DNA of 64,000 nt from Salinimicrobium marinum (GCF_014651535.1 NZ_BMXB01000001.1:743470-807469); one strand, 5' to 3'; positions 25,430-35,166 are shown, counted from the first letter of the stretch. Numbers and translations: made by a program. The notes: generated by a model from the letters alone, not told the origin.

Positions 25430-27298
25430 ATGAAGAAACTATTATATGCAATGGCACTTTCTTTTGCCATTTATGGGTGTAAAACAACTCAAACAAATTT
25501 TGAAGACCAACCTGTCATCGCTTCTCTTGATCTGGTAAATGTTCAGGATGATAAGGTGCAGGTCACCGTCGATCCCGAGAGGTTCACTACAGAACAAACT
25601 ATTTTTTATATTCCGAAAACCGTTCCCGGAACGTATTCGGTTTCAGATTATGGAAAATATGCTGAAGATATTAAAGCTTACGATTATGATGGGAATGAAC
25701 TGGAAGTTGTAAAGCTGAGTGATAATAGTTGGAGCATTTCAAATGCCGGAAACCTGGATAAAGTAACTTATTGGGTAAATGACACTTTTGACGTGCAGGG
25801 AGAAGGCGGAATTTATTCCATGGCCGGAACTAATATCCTGGAAGGTGAAAACTTTTTACTGAACCTTCACGGCTTTGTAGGCTACTTTGAAAACATGACC
25901 GAAGAAGAGTACAGGCTGGAGATAAAAAGACCTTCAGATCTTATTGCGGGAAGTGCCCTTAATGTAGCTACTACCCATACTGCGGAAGATGGCAGTTTTA
26001 AAACAGATATCTACAACCTGGACAGATATTTTGAGGTAACCGATAATCCTATCATGTATGCTGAGCCGGATACCGTGAGCTTTGATGTGCAGGGAATGGA
26101 AGTTTTATTGAATGTTTATTCCCCCAATAATAAATTTTCTGCACAGGAATTAAAACCTGCTGTTGAGAGAATGGTCCGTGCACAAAAGGACTTTCTTGGA
26201 GAGATAGACCAAACCAGCAAATATGCAATCCTGCTGTATTTATCCGCTACTCCGGGACAAGACGATGCCGGAAATTTTGGCGCTTTAGAACACCATACTT
26301 CAACAGTTGTGGTGATGCCTGAAACTATGGAACAATCAGATTTGGAACAAAGTCTTACAGATATCATTTCTCACGAGTTTTTCCACATTATTACTCCGCT
26401 AAGTATTCATTCTGAAGAAGTTCATTTCTTTGATTTTAATGATCCTAAAATGTCTCAGCATCTTTGGTTGTATGAAGGTGTAACCGAATACTTTGCAAAT
26501 CTTTTTCAGGTAAATCAGGATTTGATCGATAATCAGGAATTTTATGAGCGTATGCACGATAAGATCAAAGTATCCCAAAGATTCGATGATACCGTGCCTT
26601 TTACGGTAATGAGTGCCAATATCCTTGAAGATGAATACAAAGACAGTTATTACAATGTGTACCAAAAAGGTGCTTTAATTGGAATGGCTTTAGACATCAG
26701 GCTAAGGGAATTAAGCAATGGAAACATGGGACTTCTGGATCTTATGAAGAAATTGACCGAAAAATATGGTAAGGACAGGCCATTCCAGGATGACCAGTTA
26801 ATTTCAGATATTGTTGAACTAACGTATCCCGAAATCCAAGAATTTTTCGATAAATATGTTACCGGTGAAACTCCAATCCCATATAACGAATTTTTTCAGA
26901 AGACAGGATTGGAAATGAGAAAAGGAGAGGTTTCTGTAGGGTACTTTATCAAAGATCAGGCAACTCCTTATATCACCCTTAATGAGCAGGGAAGTATCCT
27001 GATAAGAGATGATGCTGAATTAAACTCTTTCCATACCCAACTTGGTCTTGAAACCGGAGATGTGATTAAAAGCATCAATGGTCAGAAATATAATGCTCAA
27101 AATGTCTATGATCTCATTACTGCTTCCCAGAACTGGAAAGAAGGTGAAGAAATTACTGCGACAGTAATGAGAGAAGGTGAAGAAATTACTTTAGAATCTG
27201 AAGTTGTTGAACCCACTGCTACAGGAATGAAACTCAGTGAAGTTCCCAATGCCGATAGTGAACAAATAGAACTAAGATATAGCTGGTTGAAATCTTAG
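25430..27298 (+). CDS. M61-family metallopeptidase lipoprotein with PDZ domain
   Basis: A 622-residue exported lipoprotein (lipobox YGC, acylated C17). It has an N-terminal beta domain of the M61/glycyl-aminopeptidase family, a thermolysin-like catalytic domain and a C-terminal PDZ domain. The zinc motif is HEFFH in DIISHEFFHIITP, followed by the third ligand in WLYEGVTEYFANLF. The PDZ segment near the end includes GLETGDVIKSINGQKYN. M61 enzymes are aminopeptidases that cleave glycine- or alanine-containing peptides. Envelope location is inferred from the lipobox. A large terminator-like structure follows. Confidence 0.9.
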   Translation: MKKLLYAMALSFAIYGCKTTQTNFEDQPVIASLDLVNVQDDKVQVTVDPERFTTEQTIFYIPKTVPGTYSVSDYGKYAEDIKAYDYDGNELEVVKLSDNSWSISNAGNLDKVTYWVNDTFDVQGEGGIYSMAGTNILEGENFLLNLHGFVGYFENMTEEEYRLEIKRPSDLIAGSALNVATTHTAEDGSFKTDIYNLDRYFEVTDNPIMYAEPDTVSFDVQGMEVLLNVYSPNNKFSAQELKPAVERMVRAQKDFLGEIDQTSKYAILLYLSATPGQDDAGNFGALEHHTSTVVVMPETMEQSDLEQSLTDIISHEFFHIITPLSIHSEEVHFFDFNDPKMSQHLWLYEGVTEYFANLFQVNQDLIDNQEFYERMHDKIKVSQRFDDTVPFTVMSANILEDEYKDSYYNVYQKGALIGMALDIRLRELSNGNMGLLDLMKKLTEKYGKDRPFQDDQLISDIVELTYPEIQEFFDKYVTGETPIPYNEFFQKTGLEMRKGEVSVGYFIKDQATPYITLNEQGSILIRDDAELNSFHTQLGLETGDVIKSINGQKYNAQNVYDLITASQNWKEGEEITATVMREGEEITLESEVVEPTATGMKLSEVPNADSEQIELRYSWLKS

Positions 27299-27320
27299 GC
27301 TAAACAGGTTACAACCTCAA

Positions 27321-27430
27321 AGGGGCTGTTTTAAAAGCATTTAAAAAACGTCATTCCGAATTTTATAGAACCTGATACTCCCGAAGCTTCGGGACAGGTA
27401 GACGAAAAAAGTGCATTTTTAACAGCCTCT
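27321..27430. repeat. Nested inverted repeat after the M61 gene (REP-like, possibly terminator)
   Basis: Outer arms at 27321-27339 and 27412-27430 match 15 of 19 positions as an inverted repeat (AGGGGCTGTTTTAAAAGCA against its partner), and the right arm runs into TTTTTT. Inside, 27380-27393 is the perfect palindrome CCCGAAGCTTCGGG within an ACCTG...CAGGT stem. The layout suits either a mobile REP/MITE-like repeat or a large bifurcated terminator for the M61 gene. Confidence 0.5.
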
Positions 27431-27464
27431 TTTTTATTTCAGAATTTTTTCTAAGTATTATTAT

Positions 27465-27480
27465 TAAGTATAAATACTTA
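27465..27480. promoter_or_regulatory. Putative nitrate-regulon operator upstream of cobA
   Basis: Palindrome TAAGTAT-AA-ATACTTA (7-2-7). It is identical over all 16 bases to the site upstream of narK at 34938-34953, and similar to sites upstream of nirB and the regulator gene. An additional half-site CTAAGTA starts at 27451. It lies 75 bases before the cobA start. Confidence 0.65.
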
Positions 27481-27554
27481 GTTTTTTTTTATATCTTGCA
27501 TCTCAACTGCTGGAAAATCCATAACTACGGAGAATTTTTGAAACTATCGTTGAG

Positions 27555-28367
27555 ATGAAAGCACGAAAAAAGATACATCCGAAACTCACCTTAGTAGGAG
27601 CAGGGCCTGGGGGTCCCGATTTGCTAACCATAAAAGCTGTGAAAGCACTTGAAGCAGCAGATGTTGTTCTTTATGATGCTCTTGTAAATCCGGTAATTTT
27701 GAATCACGCTCCCAATGCTTACAAACTTTTCGTAGGTAAGCGTAAAGGCTGTCATTCTTGTGCTCAGGATCAAATCAATGAGCTTATTGTGAAGTATGCC
27801 CGGGAATACGGCCATGTGGTGCGGTTAAAGGGAGGAGATCCTTTTGTCTTCGGAAGAGGGAAGGAAGAAAAAGATTATGCTGAAGCCAGGGGAATTGTTA
27901 CCGAATTCATTCCCGGAATAACTTCGGCAACTGCAGTTCCTGCCATGGCGGGAATTCCGGTGACGGAGCGTAAAGTTTCAGAAAGTTTTTGGGTGATCAC
28001 CGGGACGACTTCTAATCATAAAATTTCCAAAGATGTGGCCCTGGCAGCGCAATCTTCAGCTACTGTGGTTATATTAATGGGAATGGCAAAACTTTCAGAA
28101 ATAGTGGACATCTATAAAAAAGCCGGAAAACCCGAACTTCCTGTAGCCATTATTCAGAATGGTACACTGGAAGACCAACATGTAGAAACAGGCAGTGTAG
28201 AAACCATTGAAGAAATCGTTTATGAGAGTAAGATCTCTTCGCCAGCCATCATTGTTCTTGGCGAGGTGGTGAAGGGGTATTCGGAACGTCTTCCGAAAAT
28301 TAATTTTTTGAATCCTGAAGATGAATTCATTTACCAGAACCTGGGAGTAAAAGAATCTACTGTTTAA
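27555..28367 (+). CDS. cobA: Uroporphyrinogen-III C-methyltransferase (SUMT)
   Basis: SAM-dependent enzyme converting uroporphyrinogen III to precorrin-2, the first step of siroheme (and B12) synthesis. The 270-residue protein has the SUMT motifs VGAGPGGPDLLT, VVLYDALV, RLKGGDPFVFGRG and GIPVTERKVS. It is a stand-alone SUMT without the CysG dehydrogenase/ferrochelatase domain, so the later siroheme steps must be encoded elsewhere. It sits convergent to the nitrate reductase operon and shares the operator palindrome, so it most likely serves siroheme supply for NirB. Confidence 0.94.
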   Translation: MKARKKIHPKLTLVGAGPGGPDLLTIKAVKALEAADVVLYDALVNPVILNHAPNAYKLFVGKRKGCHSCAQDQINELIVKYAREYGHVVRLKGGDPFVFGRGKEEKDYAEARGIVTEFIPGITSATAVPAMAGIPVTERKVSESFWVITGTTSNHKISKDVALAAQSSATVVILMGMAKLSEIVDIYKKAGKPELPVAIIQNGTLEDQHVETGSVETIEEIVYESKISSPAIIVLGEVVKGYSERLPKINFLNPEDEFIYQNLGVKESTV

Positions 28368-28376
28368 AATCTTTTT

Positions 28377-29819
28377 TTAATTCACCTGCTTGATATGAAT
28401 CTTTTTTTCAAAATATGATTTAGGATTTTCACACAGTGAACATTCATAATCCTCCGGCAACTCTTCAAAACTAACTCCGGGATCGATTCCCTGCTGAATA
28501 TCCCCAAAAGCCGGATCATAGATCGTGAGGCATTCAGAACATTGGTGTACTTCTATTTCCAATACTTTTTTTTCGGGCGCAACAGGATCCGGTTCCTCCT
28601 GTTTGTTGCCTAATTGATCAAAATACATCTTACTAAGTTCCATTAACAATCCCGGCAATTCAACCCTATCTACCTCCTGTACATGCACGATATATTCCCG
28701 TGTATTGGGATCGAAATTCTTTGCGTACACAAGGTTATAGGTGTCTCTTATTTGCAGGTTTTCCAGCTCTTTTGGTGCTTCGTTCTTCTCGATAACAATA
28801 GCTGTGAAATATCCCGTTTTCCGGGTGTGATCGCTTATTCCGAAAGTGAGGCCGTAGGTACTGATGTCATTCTGGTCAAAATTGGTTACCAGATATTTCT
28901 TCAGTTCAAGGGCATCTTCATTATTAACTGGTAAATGCCAGTTCAATTCTAGCATGGAATGCCTCACGTTAATCCCTCTTTTTCCGAGGAACTTTTCCCA
29001 TTCCATTTTATATTCCACAGGGATACCTTTTATTATAATTGATTTCCATGGAGTGATGGAAATCTTCCCAATCCTGCAGTCCGCACACAGGTTGCACATG
29101 GCCTTTAGGAAATCAGTGTCATATTTGTTGTTTCGCCAGTAAAGTCCCAGCCAGTATTTATCCATCCCAATCCTGTTCATGCCCTCATAATATGGGAAGG
29201 GGTGAAAAGGTATTTCAAGAGCTTTGTTAATTGTCCGGCTGTTGGTATCAATGGCATCATTGAGGAGATCGAAGAGCATTTCTACTGATTCCGGCTCTTC
29301 CTGCAGGATTTCTTCAATTTCAAAAGCCACCTTTGCTATATCCCAGCTATAGATGAGGGCAGGATAGATCTGGGCTGTTTTCCAGTCGTGAAGCCGCACG
29401 TACAGATACCAGTAATCTTCATCTTCTGAAGCAATAAAATTCAGGTGACCAGTAAAGAGCGGAACAAGCCGTTGCCTGGGATCTGTAATATTTACTTTTA
29501 AATTTGGCTGCTTCCGGAACTGTTCCAGCACATACAAGTACCTGTCTCCGGTGAGCCACGGAGTTGCCGGCAAAATATCTGCTGAAACATAGGAGCAAAC
29601 AATATTATCTGACCCGGTTTCTTCGGAAGGAATCAGCCGAAACTTTTCCGATCTTTGAAAGGTTTCATTTTGAACACCATTCACAAGCAGGATGTCTTGC
29701 CGTGATCCCAAGGAAATGCTGGAAGAGCCGGATTCTTCAGCCAATTCGGCTATTAGTTTTAGTTCTGCAGGAGATAAAACTCCTCCTTTAATTATGATCC
29801 TTGAAAAATCTTTTTTCAT
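28377..29819 (-). CDS. Nitrite/sulfite-reductase-like protein fused to rubredoxin
   Basis: A 480-residue soluble protein. The N-terminal 60 residues (RIIIKGGVLSPAELKLIAEL) resemble the ferredoxin-like half domain of nitrite/sulfite reductases, and a second such region with DPRQRLVP and LNFIASEDEDYWYLYVRL follows. A cysteine cluster, CNLCADCRIGK, lies in the middle. The last 65 residues are a rubredoxin domain with two iron-binding pairs, CSEC and CSLC. Siroheme-type C-x5-C/C-x3-C motifs are absent, so it is probably not itself a reductase. It is 17 bases downstream of the nitrate reductase gene, so a role as electron carrier or assembly partner of that enzyme is inferred. Confidence 0.72.
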   Translation of the reverse strand: MKKDFSRIIIKGGVLSPAELKLIAELAEESGSSSISLGSRQDILLVNGVQNETFQRSEKFRLIPSEETGSDNIVCSYVSADILPATPWLTGDRYLYVLEQFRKQPNLKVNITDPRQRLVPLFTGHLNFIASEDEDYWYLYVRLHDWKTAQIYPALIYSWDIAKVAFEIEEILQEEPESVEMLFDLLNDAIDTNSRTINKALEIPFHPFPYYEGMNRIGMDKYWLGLYWRNNKYDTDFLKAMCNLCADCRIGKISITPWKSIIIKGIPVEYKMEWEKFLGKRGINVRHSMLELNWHLPVNNEDALELKKYLVTNFDQNDISTYGLTFGISDHTRKTGYFTAIVIEKNEAPKELENLQIRDTYNLVYAKNFDPNTREYIVHVQEVDRVELPGLLMELSKMYFDQLGNKQEEPDPVAPEKKVLEIEVHQCSECLTIYDPAFGDIQQGIDPGVSFEELPEDYECSLCENPKSYFEKKIHIKQVN

Positions 29820-29836
29820 CTTATTTTTTTTTGAGG

Positions 29837-32800
29837 CTACACCAATTCTTTTTGCCTGGTAGATTTCAGAATCTCCCGCACTTCGGTTTTACAACTTCCG
29901 CAGCCAAGTCCTGCTCCCGTTTCTTTACATAAACTGTTAAAATTTTCACATCCGCTGTTGATCGCTTTTTTCAGGTTTCCTACGCCTACCTGACTGCAGG
30001 AACACACCAGTGTTCCTGAAACAGGTTCTTTTTGTGAAGAACTTCGAAGGAGGGTATTCCGCTTATCAGAAAGTTCGATCTTGCTCTCGATCATGGTTTT
30101 GAACTCGGGAAATTCACTTTTGTCGCCCATCAATATGGCTCCTATCAAAAGATCATCCTTTACGATGCATTTTTTGTAGTAGCGTTTGCTTACATCGGTA
30201 AAGATTATTTCTTCGTAGCTGTCATCGTTTGCAGGAACATTGATGTCTCCAATACTGCACAGGTCAAGATCCCGGAATTTAAGAATGTTCATCAAAACAG
30301 ATCCTTTATACACGCTGCTCACGTCGCCGGCAAGGAAATTCGCCAGAATTCCCGCCTGTTCCTCGGCAGCAGAAGTAATTCCGAATAGCTGGTTCCGGAA
30401 TTCAGCAATCTCTCCGATAGCAAAAATTTGAGGGTCTGAAGTCTGCAGGTGCTGGTTCACTTTAATTCCCCTTCCGCAGGCAAGCCCGGCTTCTTTTGCA
30501 AATTCAATATTGGGTTGTGTTCCGATTGCATAGGCAATGGCGTGGGCAGTGATTATTTTTCCACTTTTTAAGGTAATGGAGAGTTCACCGGGATTTTCTT
30601 CATCGTCAAAAACAGTACTCACTTCGTTGTCAAAATAAATATGAATTCCCCGCTCCTGTACATCTTTAGCCAGTAATTTACTTGAAATATCATCCAGCTG
30701 CCTTTCCATGAGCCGTGATGCACGTTGTACTATAGTGACTTTGATGTTGTTCTGTTGAAGGGCGGCGGCAAGTTCCAGTCCTAGGAGTCCACCGCCAATA
30801 ATAACCACGTGTTGATCTTCTGCAGGGAGTTTGGTGGCGTCAAGATAGCTTTTAAACTCATCCGCATCGGTTTTGCTCCGCATGGTAAAACGGCCGGGCA
30901 AATCCAGCTGCGCATCTTTGGGTACAAACGCCCTGCTTCCGGTTGCCAGCACCAGTTTATCATAGGAGTGCGTATTTCCGAAATGATCTGTGAGGGTCTT
31001 ATTTTTACGGTCAATTTTTGTAACAGAAGTGGAGACATGCAGGTTTATATGAAGTTTTTCCAGTTCCCATTCTTTCACATTCTGAAGTTGTTCCCAGGTA
31101 AGCTCTTCCGTTACATATTCGGGCAGGAGCACCCTGTTATAAAACGTATTGACTTCTTCGGAAAAAACATGAATATCATCCTCGGTTTCATGTTCCCGGT
31201 AATTCTGTATAAACCTGAATGCCGCTGCTCCGGCACCTACTACGATGATCTTCTCCTTTGGTTTTTTATGCTTAGCTATGGAAACCGTCGTGTATTTAAA
31301 ATCCGGTTCTTTTGATTGTGGATCTACAAGGGTGTAAGTAAGGTTGTTTGCCCTGTTCAAATCACTTTGCAGTTGTTTTCCCCAATGCATGGGCATAAAT
31401 ACCACACGTTCTCGTATATCCTTGGTTAATTTTGCTCTTAGTCTTACGTTACCATTGGCACTTTCCACATCCACCACATCTCCTTCTTTAATGAAATTGA
31501 TGTAGGCGTCTATAGGATTTATTTCCAGGACAGGATTTGAATAGTGGGTTTTTAAACGGGCAACTTTGCCGGTTTTGGTCATGGTATGCCATTGATCCCT
31601 TATCCTTCCTGTGGTGAGGATAAGCGGAAATTTTTTATCGGGGGGCGTTGAGGTGTTTTCGATGCCTGCAGGAATATTAAAGATCGCTTTTTTGGAAGGC
31701 GTATAAAAAATATGATCTTCAAAAAGCCGTGGTGTTCCCTGGTGACGGTATTCGGGAACCGGCCACTGAAATGATCCTTCATTTTTGAGCCTGTCGTAGT
31801 TGAGGTAAGAGATATCGATATTGGTTCCTTTGGTCATCCTGCAATACTCCTGATAAATTTCTTCGGTACTGCCGTAGTTAAATCCGCGGAAGCCCATTCT
31901 TCTTGCAAAATCACAAAGGATCTCCACATCGGCTCTTGCTTCGCCGGGAGGGGTAAGGCCTTTAGAGAGGTAAGAAATCCGTCTTTCTGAATTGGTCATG
32001 GTGCCTTCCTTTTCTAGCCAGCCGGCCGCCGGAAGAACAAGGTCTGCATATTCCAGCGTATCCGATTTATGGGATATTTCCTGAACGACTACAAATTTTG
32101 CTTTTTTCAGTGCCTTCTCAATTTTCCGGGCGTTTGGCATACTCACTAACGGATTCGTACAAACGATCCAGATTGCTTTCAGCTTGCCTTCTTCTACCGC
32201 ATCAAACATTTCGGTTGCCGTATATCCGGGTTTTCCTGAAATTTCTTTTACACCCCAAAAATCGGCTACTTCCTGTCGGTGCTTTTCATCGTTGAGATCT
32301 TTATGTACCGCCAGTAAATTTGCCATTCCGCCGACTTCCCTGCCACCCATCGCATTGGGTTGTCCGGTAAGGGAAAAGGGGCCTGAACCGGGTTTTCCCA
32401 CCTGGCCGGTGATCAGAGAAAGGTTCAGAAGTGCAAAATTCTTGTCGGTACCAACAGAGCTTTGGTTTAAGCCCATGGCCCACATACTAATGAATCCTTC
32501 TGAACATCCTACAATTTCCGCAGCTTCTTTAATTTCTTCGACAGGAATTCCGCATAATTTAGAAGCTTGTTTCAAGGACGTTAATTGCACCTGATCTTTA
32601 TATTTCTGAAAATCCTGTGTATTATTTTTGATGAAATTTTTATCAATGAGACCACGTTCCAAAAGCCGTCTTCCTATTGCATTATAGAGAATGATATCTG
32701 TTCCCGGAATGATTTGAAGGTGCAGGTCTGCAAAAGCAGCAGAATCGGTTTTCCGGGGATCTACAACAATAACTTTAACCTCCGGATTCTGTTGTTTCCG

Positions 32801-33367
32801 TTTTTCTAGTCTCTGGAAAAGTATGGGATGGCACCATGCGGGATTGGCCCCGGCGATCAGGAAACAGTCGGCAAGGTCGATGTCTTCATAAGAGATCGGG
32901 ACGCTGTCCTCGCCAAAAGTCTTTTTATAAGCAACCACTGCAGAACTCATACAAAGCCGGGAATTGGTATCTATATTATTGGTACCGAGAAAACCTTTGG
33001 TAAGCTTATTGGCAATATAATATTCTTCGGTAAGACATTGTCCGGAAACATAAAAACCCACACTGTCCGGACCATGTTTTGCAATAATAGATTTGAATAC
33101 ACGAGCTGCCCTGTCTAAACCTTCATCCCAGCTTACTCTTTCGCGGGGATGGGATTTGCTCCAACGCATCTCCGGATACAGGATCCTGTCTGATGTGTCG
33201 TTGGCTACATAGTTTAGATTCATGCCTTTAGAACATAACATTCCTGCATTGACGGGATGGTTTTCATCTCCCTTTAGGGAGATCTTGTTGTCGGCATCTT
33301 TCTTCACAATCATGCCGCATCCTACGCCACAATATGAACAGGTGGTTTTGATCTCATTTTTAAGCAT
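29837..33367 (-). CDS. nasC: Assimilatory nitrate reductase fused to NirB-like FAD/[2Fe-2S] module
   Basis: Start placed at the second ATG, which yields the family N terminus (KTTCSYCGVGCGM) without an unsupported 12-residue extension. The 1176-residue enzyme has an N-terminal [4Fe-4S] and Mo-bis-MGD molybdopterin oxidoreductase (residues about 1-690, including a C-terminal MGD-binding domain with LTTGRIRDQWHTMT). From about 705 a NAD(P)H/FAD disulfide-reductase-type domain follows (IIVVGAGAAAFRF, VVIIGGGLLGLELAAAL). A BFD-like [2Fe-2S] domain closes the protein (LVCSCSQVGVGNL ... GAGLGCGSCKTEV). It thus combines catalytic and electron-transfer subunits for NADH-dependent nitrate reduction in the cytoplasm. 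It sits between narK and the rubredoxin fusion. Confidence 0.9.
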   Translation of the reverse strand: MLKNEIKTTCSYCGVGCGMIVKKDADNKISLKGDENHPVNAGMLCSKGMNLNYVANDTSDRILYPEMRWSKSHPRERVSWDEGLDRAARVFKSIIAKHGPDSVGFYVSGQCLTEEYYIANKLTKGFLGTNNIDTNSRLCMSSAVVAYKKTFGEDSVPISYEDIDLADCFLIAGANPAWCHPILFQRLEKRKQQNPEVKVIVVDPRKTDSAAFADLHLQIIPGTDIILYNAIGRRLLERGLIDKNFIKNNTQDFQKYKDQVQLTSLKQASKLCGIPVEEIKEAAEIVGCSEGFISMWAMGLNQSSVGTDKNFALLNLSLITGQVGKPGSGPFSLTGQPNAMGGREVGGMANLLAVHKDLNDEKHRQEVADFWGVKEISGKPGYTATEMFDAVEEGKLKAIWIVCTNPLVSMPNARKIEKALKKAKFVVVQEISHKSDTLEYADLVLPAAGWLEKEGTMTNSERRISYLSKGLTPPGEARADVEILCDFARRMGFRGFNYGSTEEIYQEYCRMTKGTNIDISYLNYDRLKNEGSFQWPVPEYRHQGTPRLFEDHIFYTPSKKAIFNIPAGIENTSTPPDKKFPLILTTGRIRDQWHTMTKTGKVARLKTHYSNPVLEINPIDAYINFIKEGDVVDVESANGNVRLRAKLTKDIRERVVFMPMHWGKQLQSDLNRANNLTYTLVDPQSKEPDFKYTTVSIAKHKKPKEKIIVVGAGAAAFRFIQNYREHETEDDIHVFSEEVNTFYNRVLLPEYVTEELTWEQLQNVKEWELEKLHINLHVSTSVTKIDRKNKTLTDHFGNTHSYDKLVLATGSRAFVPKDAQLDLPGRFTMRSKTDADEFKSYLDATKLPAEDQHVVIIGGGLLGLELAAALQQNNIKVTIVQRASRLMERQLDDISSKLLAKDVQERGIHIYFDNEVSTVFDDEENPGELSITLKSGKIITAHAIAYAIGTQPNIEFAKEAGLACGRGIKVNQHLQTSDPQIFAIGEIAEFRNQLFGITSAAEEQAGILANFLAGDVSSVYKGSVLMNILKFRDLDLCSIGDINVPANDDSYEEIIFTDVSKRYYKKCIVKDDLLIGAILMGDKSEFPEFKTMIESKIELSDKRNTLLRSSSQKEPVSGTLVCSCSQVGVGNLKKAINSGCENFNSLCKETGAGLGCGSCKTEVREILKSTRQKELV

Positions 33368-33513
33368 TTGTGCTTTCTTTTCATTAAAAAATTTAGGCTT
33401 CAAAAGATAAAAAATACTTCATCTTCAGGTGGTTATAATTTAGAAAAAATCAGGCATGAGATTTTAGTTTTTCTTAAAATAAGGCTGATTAATTGTAGTT
33501 TTCTCAGCGCATT

Positions 33514-34911
33514 TCACGCCTTTTGTAACTCGACTGCCGCTACTTTTTCGTCTTCAGCAGAGAACCTTATAGCCAGGCTTACCACTCCTGCGGTTATTAT
33601 TATAAATCCTATAAGGAGATAACCACTTCCCACTGCCGAAGAGGCTGCGGCCTGTCGTGCTGCTAAAATGGCTTCTTCGCCTAATCTGCTATTCGCTGCT
33701 ATGGCAGCTTCTTCGGCCGCGACTGCTTTGTACTTTAAGAGGAGAGCAGCAAGGAAAGCACCTACGTTTCCACCTGCACCTACAATGCCTGAAATGGAGC
33801 CGATGGCTTTCCGGTTGATAAACGGGACTACTGCGAAGGTTGCGCCTTCGGCCATTTGCACTGCCAGACTAAACGCTATCAGGAACATAATTCCTATAAC
33901 AAGGTTTGCGCTGGAGGCAAAGAGGGAAAGAATGACTCCTTCGGTAATTAGAATAAATGTGAGGAACAAAACCCTTCCTTTTAATCCGCCTTTTTCGCCC
34001 GATTTATCTCCAAAGAAACCACCCAAAGTACGGGCAAAGAGGTTCATAAGGGCAAATGTAAGGACAATGTTTCCGGCGGTAATCCTTTCGATGTTAAACG
34101 TGTTTTCAAGGTAAGAATCCATGGTTCCATAAACCGTAAGTTCTATTCCGAAGCAAACGCCGTAGACAATAAACAGAATCCAAACCCTGTAATCCTTTAC
34201 AGCATCTAGAAATCCGGCTTTGTCTTTTTTCGTGCTGGGGATACGTTTTCCACTTTCCTTCAATTCTTTGAAGTTTCCTTCAGGCGTGTCCCTGGTAAAA
34301 AAGAAATATATGATGCCCATGCTAAAGCAAACAAGCCCTGCAAAGATCATGGAATACCTCCAGGCTTCGGTCTCAGCAACTCCAAAACCTACAATGGCAG
34401 CAGCTATCAAAGGCATTCCCAGCCTGTTGGCACCACCTCCCATGTTTCCCCATCCTGCCGAGGTAGCATTTGCGGTACCCACAACATTGGGTGCGAACAT
34501 GAGGGAGGTGTGAACCTGGGTGATCACGAAAGAAGCTCCGATAAAGCCCATTAGAAACCTACAGATTAAAAACTGTAGCGGAGTCTCTACCAGTCCACAG
34601 AGAATGGTGGGTATGGCCCCCAACATGAGAAGCCAGGTATAACATAGCCGGGGGCCATATTTATCACATAGTTTTCCAATAAGAAGGCGTGCAAACACGG
34701 TTCCTGAGACTGCCAGGATTATCGAATTCCAATTCTGTCCGGGGGTAAGGCCAAGATCTCTCACAACATCGGGCATGAAAGGGACGATCCCGAACCATGA
34801 GAAAAAACAGATAAAAAATGCAATGGAGGATAGCCAGAAAGTCCTTATGGGCAGACTTTTAAAATTACTAAGATTCAGGGAGGTTGCTTTTTTGGAGATT
34901 ACTTCATACAT
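33514..34911 (-). CDS. narK: Nitrate/nitrite MFS transporter, NarK/NasA type
   Basis: A 465-residue MFS protein with twelve helices. The nitrate-porter signatures are present: RFLMGFIGASFVITQVHTSLMF on helix 4-5 and GNVGAFLAALL near helix 11, with SAGWGNMGGGANRL after helix 5. It imports nitrate (and possibly exports nitrite) for the reductase encoded downstream. First gene of the operon narK - nitrate reductase - rubredoxin fusion. Two palindromes of the proposed operator type lie within 45 bases upstream. Confidence 0.9.
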   Translation of the reverse strand: MYEVISKKATSLNLSNFKSLPIRTFWLSSIAFFICFFSWFGIVPFMPDVVRDLGLTPGQNWNSIILAVSGTVFARLLIGKLCDKYGPRLCYTWLLMLGAIPTILCGLVETPLQFLICRFLMGFIGASFVITQVHTSLMFAPNVVGTANATSAGWGNMGGGANRLGMPLIAAAIVGFGVAETEAWRYSMIFAGLVCFSMGIIYFFFTRDTPEGNFKELKESGKRIPSTKKDKAGFLDAVKDYRVWILFIVYGVCFGIELTVYGTMDSYLENTFNIERITAGNIVLTFALMNLFARTLGGFFGDKSGEKGGLKGRVLFLTFILITEGVILSLFASSANLVIGIMFLIAFSLAVQMAEGATFAVVPFINRKAIGSISGIVGAGGNVGAFLAALLLKYKAVAAEEAAIAANSRLGEEAILAARQAAASSAVGSGYLLIGFIIITAGVVSLAIRFSAEDEKVAAVELQKA

Positions 34912-34912
34912 A

Positions 34913-34953
34913 ATACTTAGTTTTAAGTATATGAAAATAAGTATAAATACTTA
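34913..34953. promoter_or_regulatory. Putative nitrate-regulon operators upstream of narK
   Basis: Two elements. 34938-34953 is TAAGTAT-AA-ATACTTA, identical to the cobA site. 34913-34930 holds ATACTTA-GTTT-TAAGTAT, the same half-sites in the opposite arrangement. Half-sites resemble the TACYYMT heptamer of NarL-family regulators (TACTTA plus one base). Confidence 0.65.
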
Positions 34954-35103
34954 AAAAACTAAGTGTCACTGAACTTATATGAAAAATAGAATTTCGGGAT
35001 GAAATATTCTCATTTTCAGAAAATAACTATGGAAAGTTTGGAGAATAATTACAAGTAAACCTCTGGAGACTAGATTTCTGATATTTTGGGACTCAAATTT
35101 TCT

Positions 35104-35166
35104 TTCCCTACGGGAAGTGTAATTTCACAGCACTTCTTTTTTTACAATGCTTGATCCCTACGGGAT
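35104..35166. repeat. Two copies of a CCCTACGGG palindrome
   Basis: TTCCCTACGGGAA at 35104-35116 and ATCCCTACGGGAT at 35154-35166, each a short palindrome with TAC at the centre. They flank a GAAGTG ... CACTTC stem followed by seven T at about 35114-35143. Confidence 0.5.
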
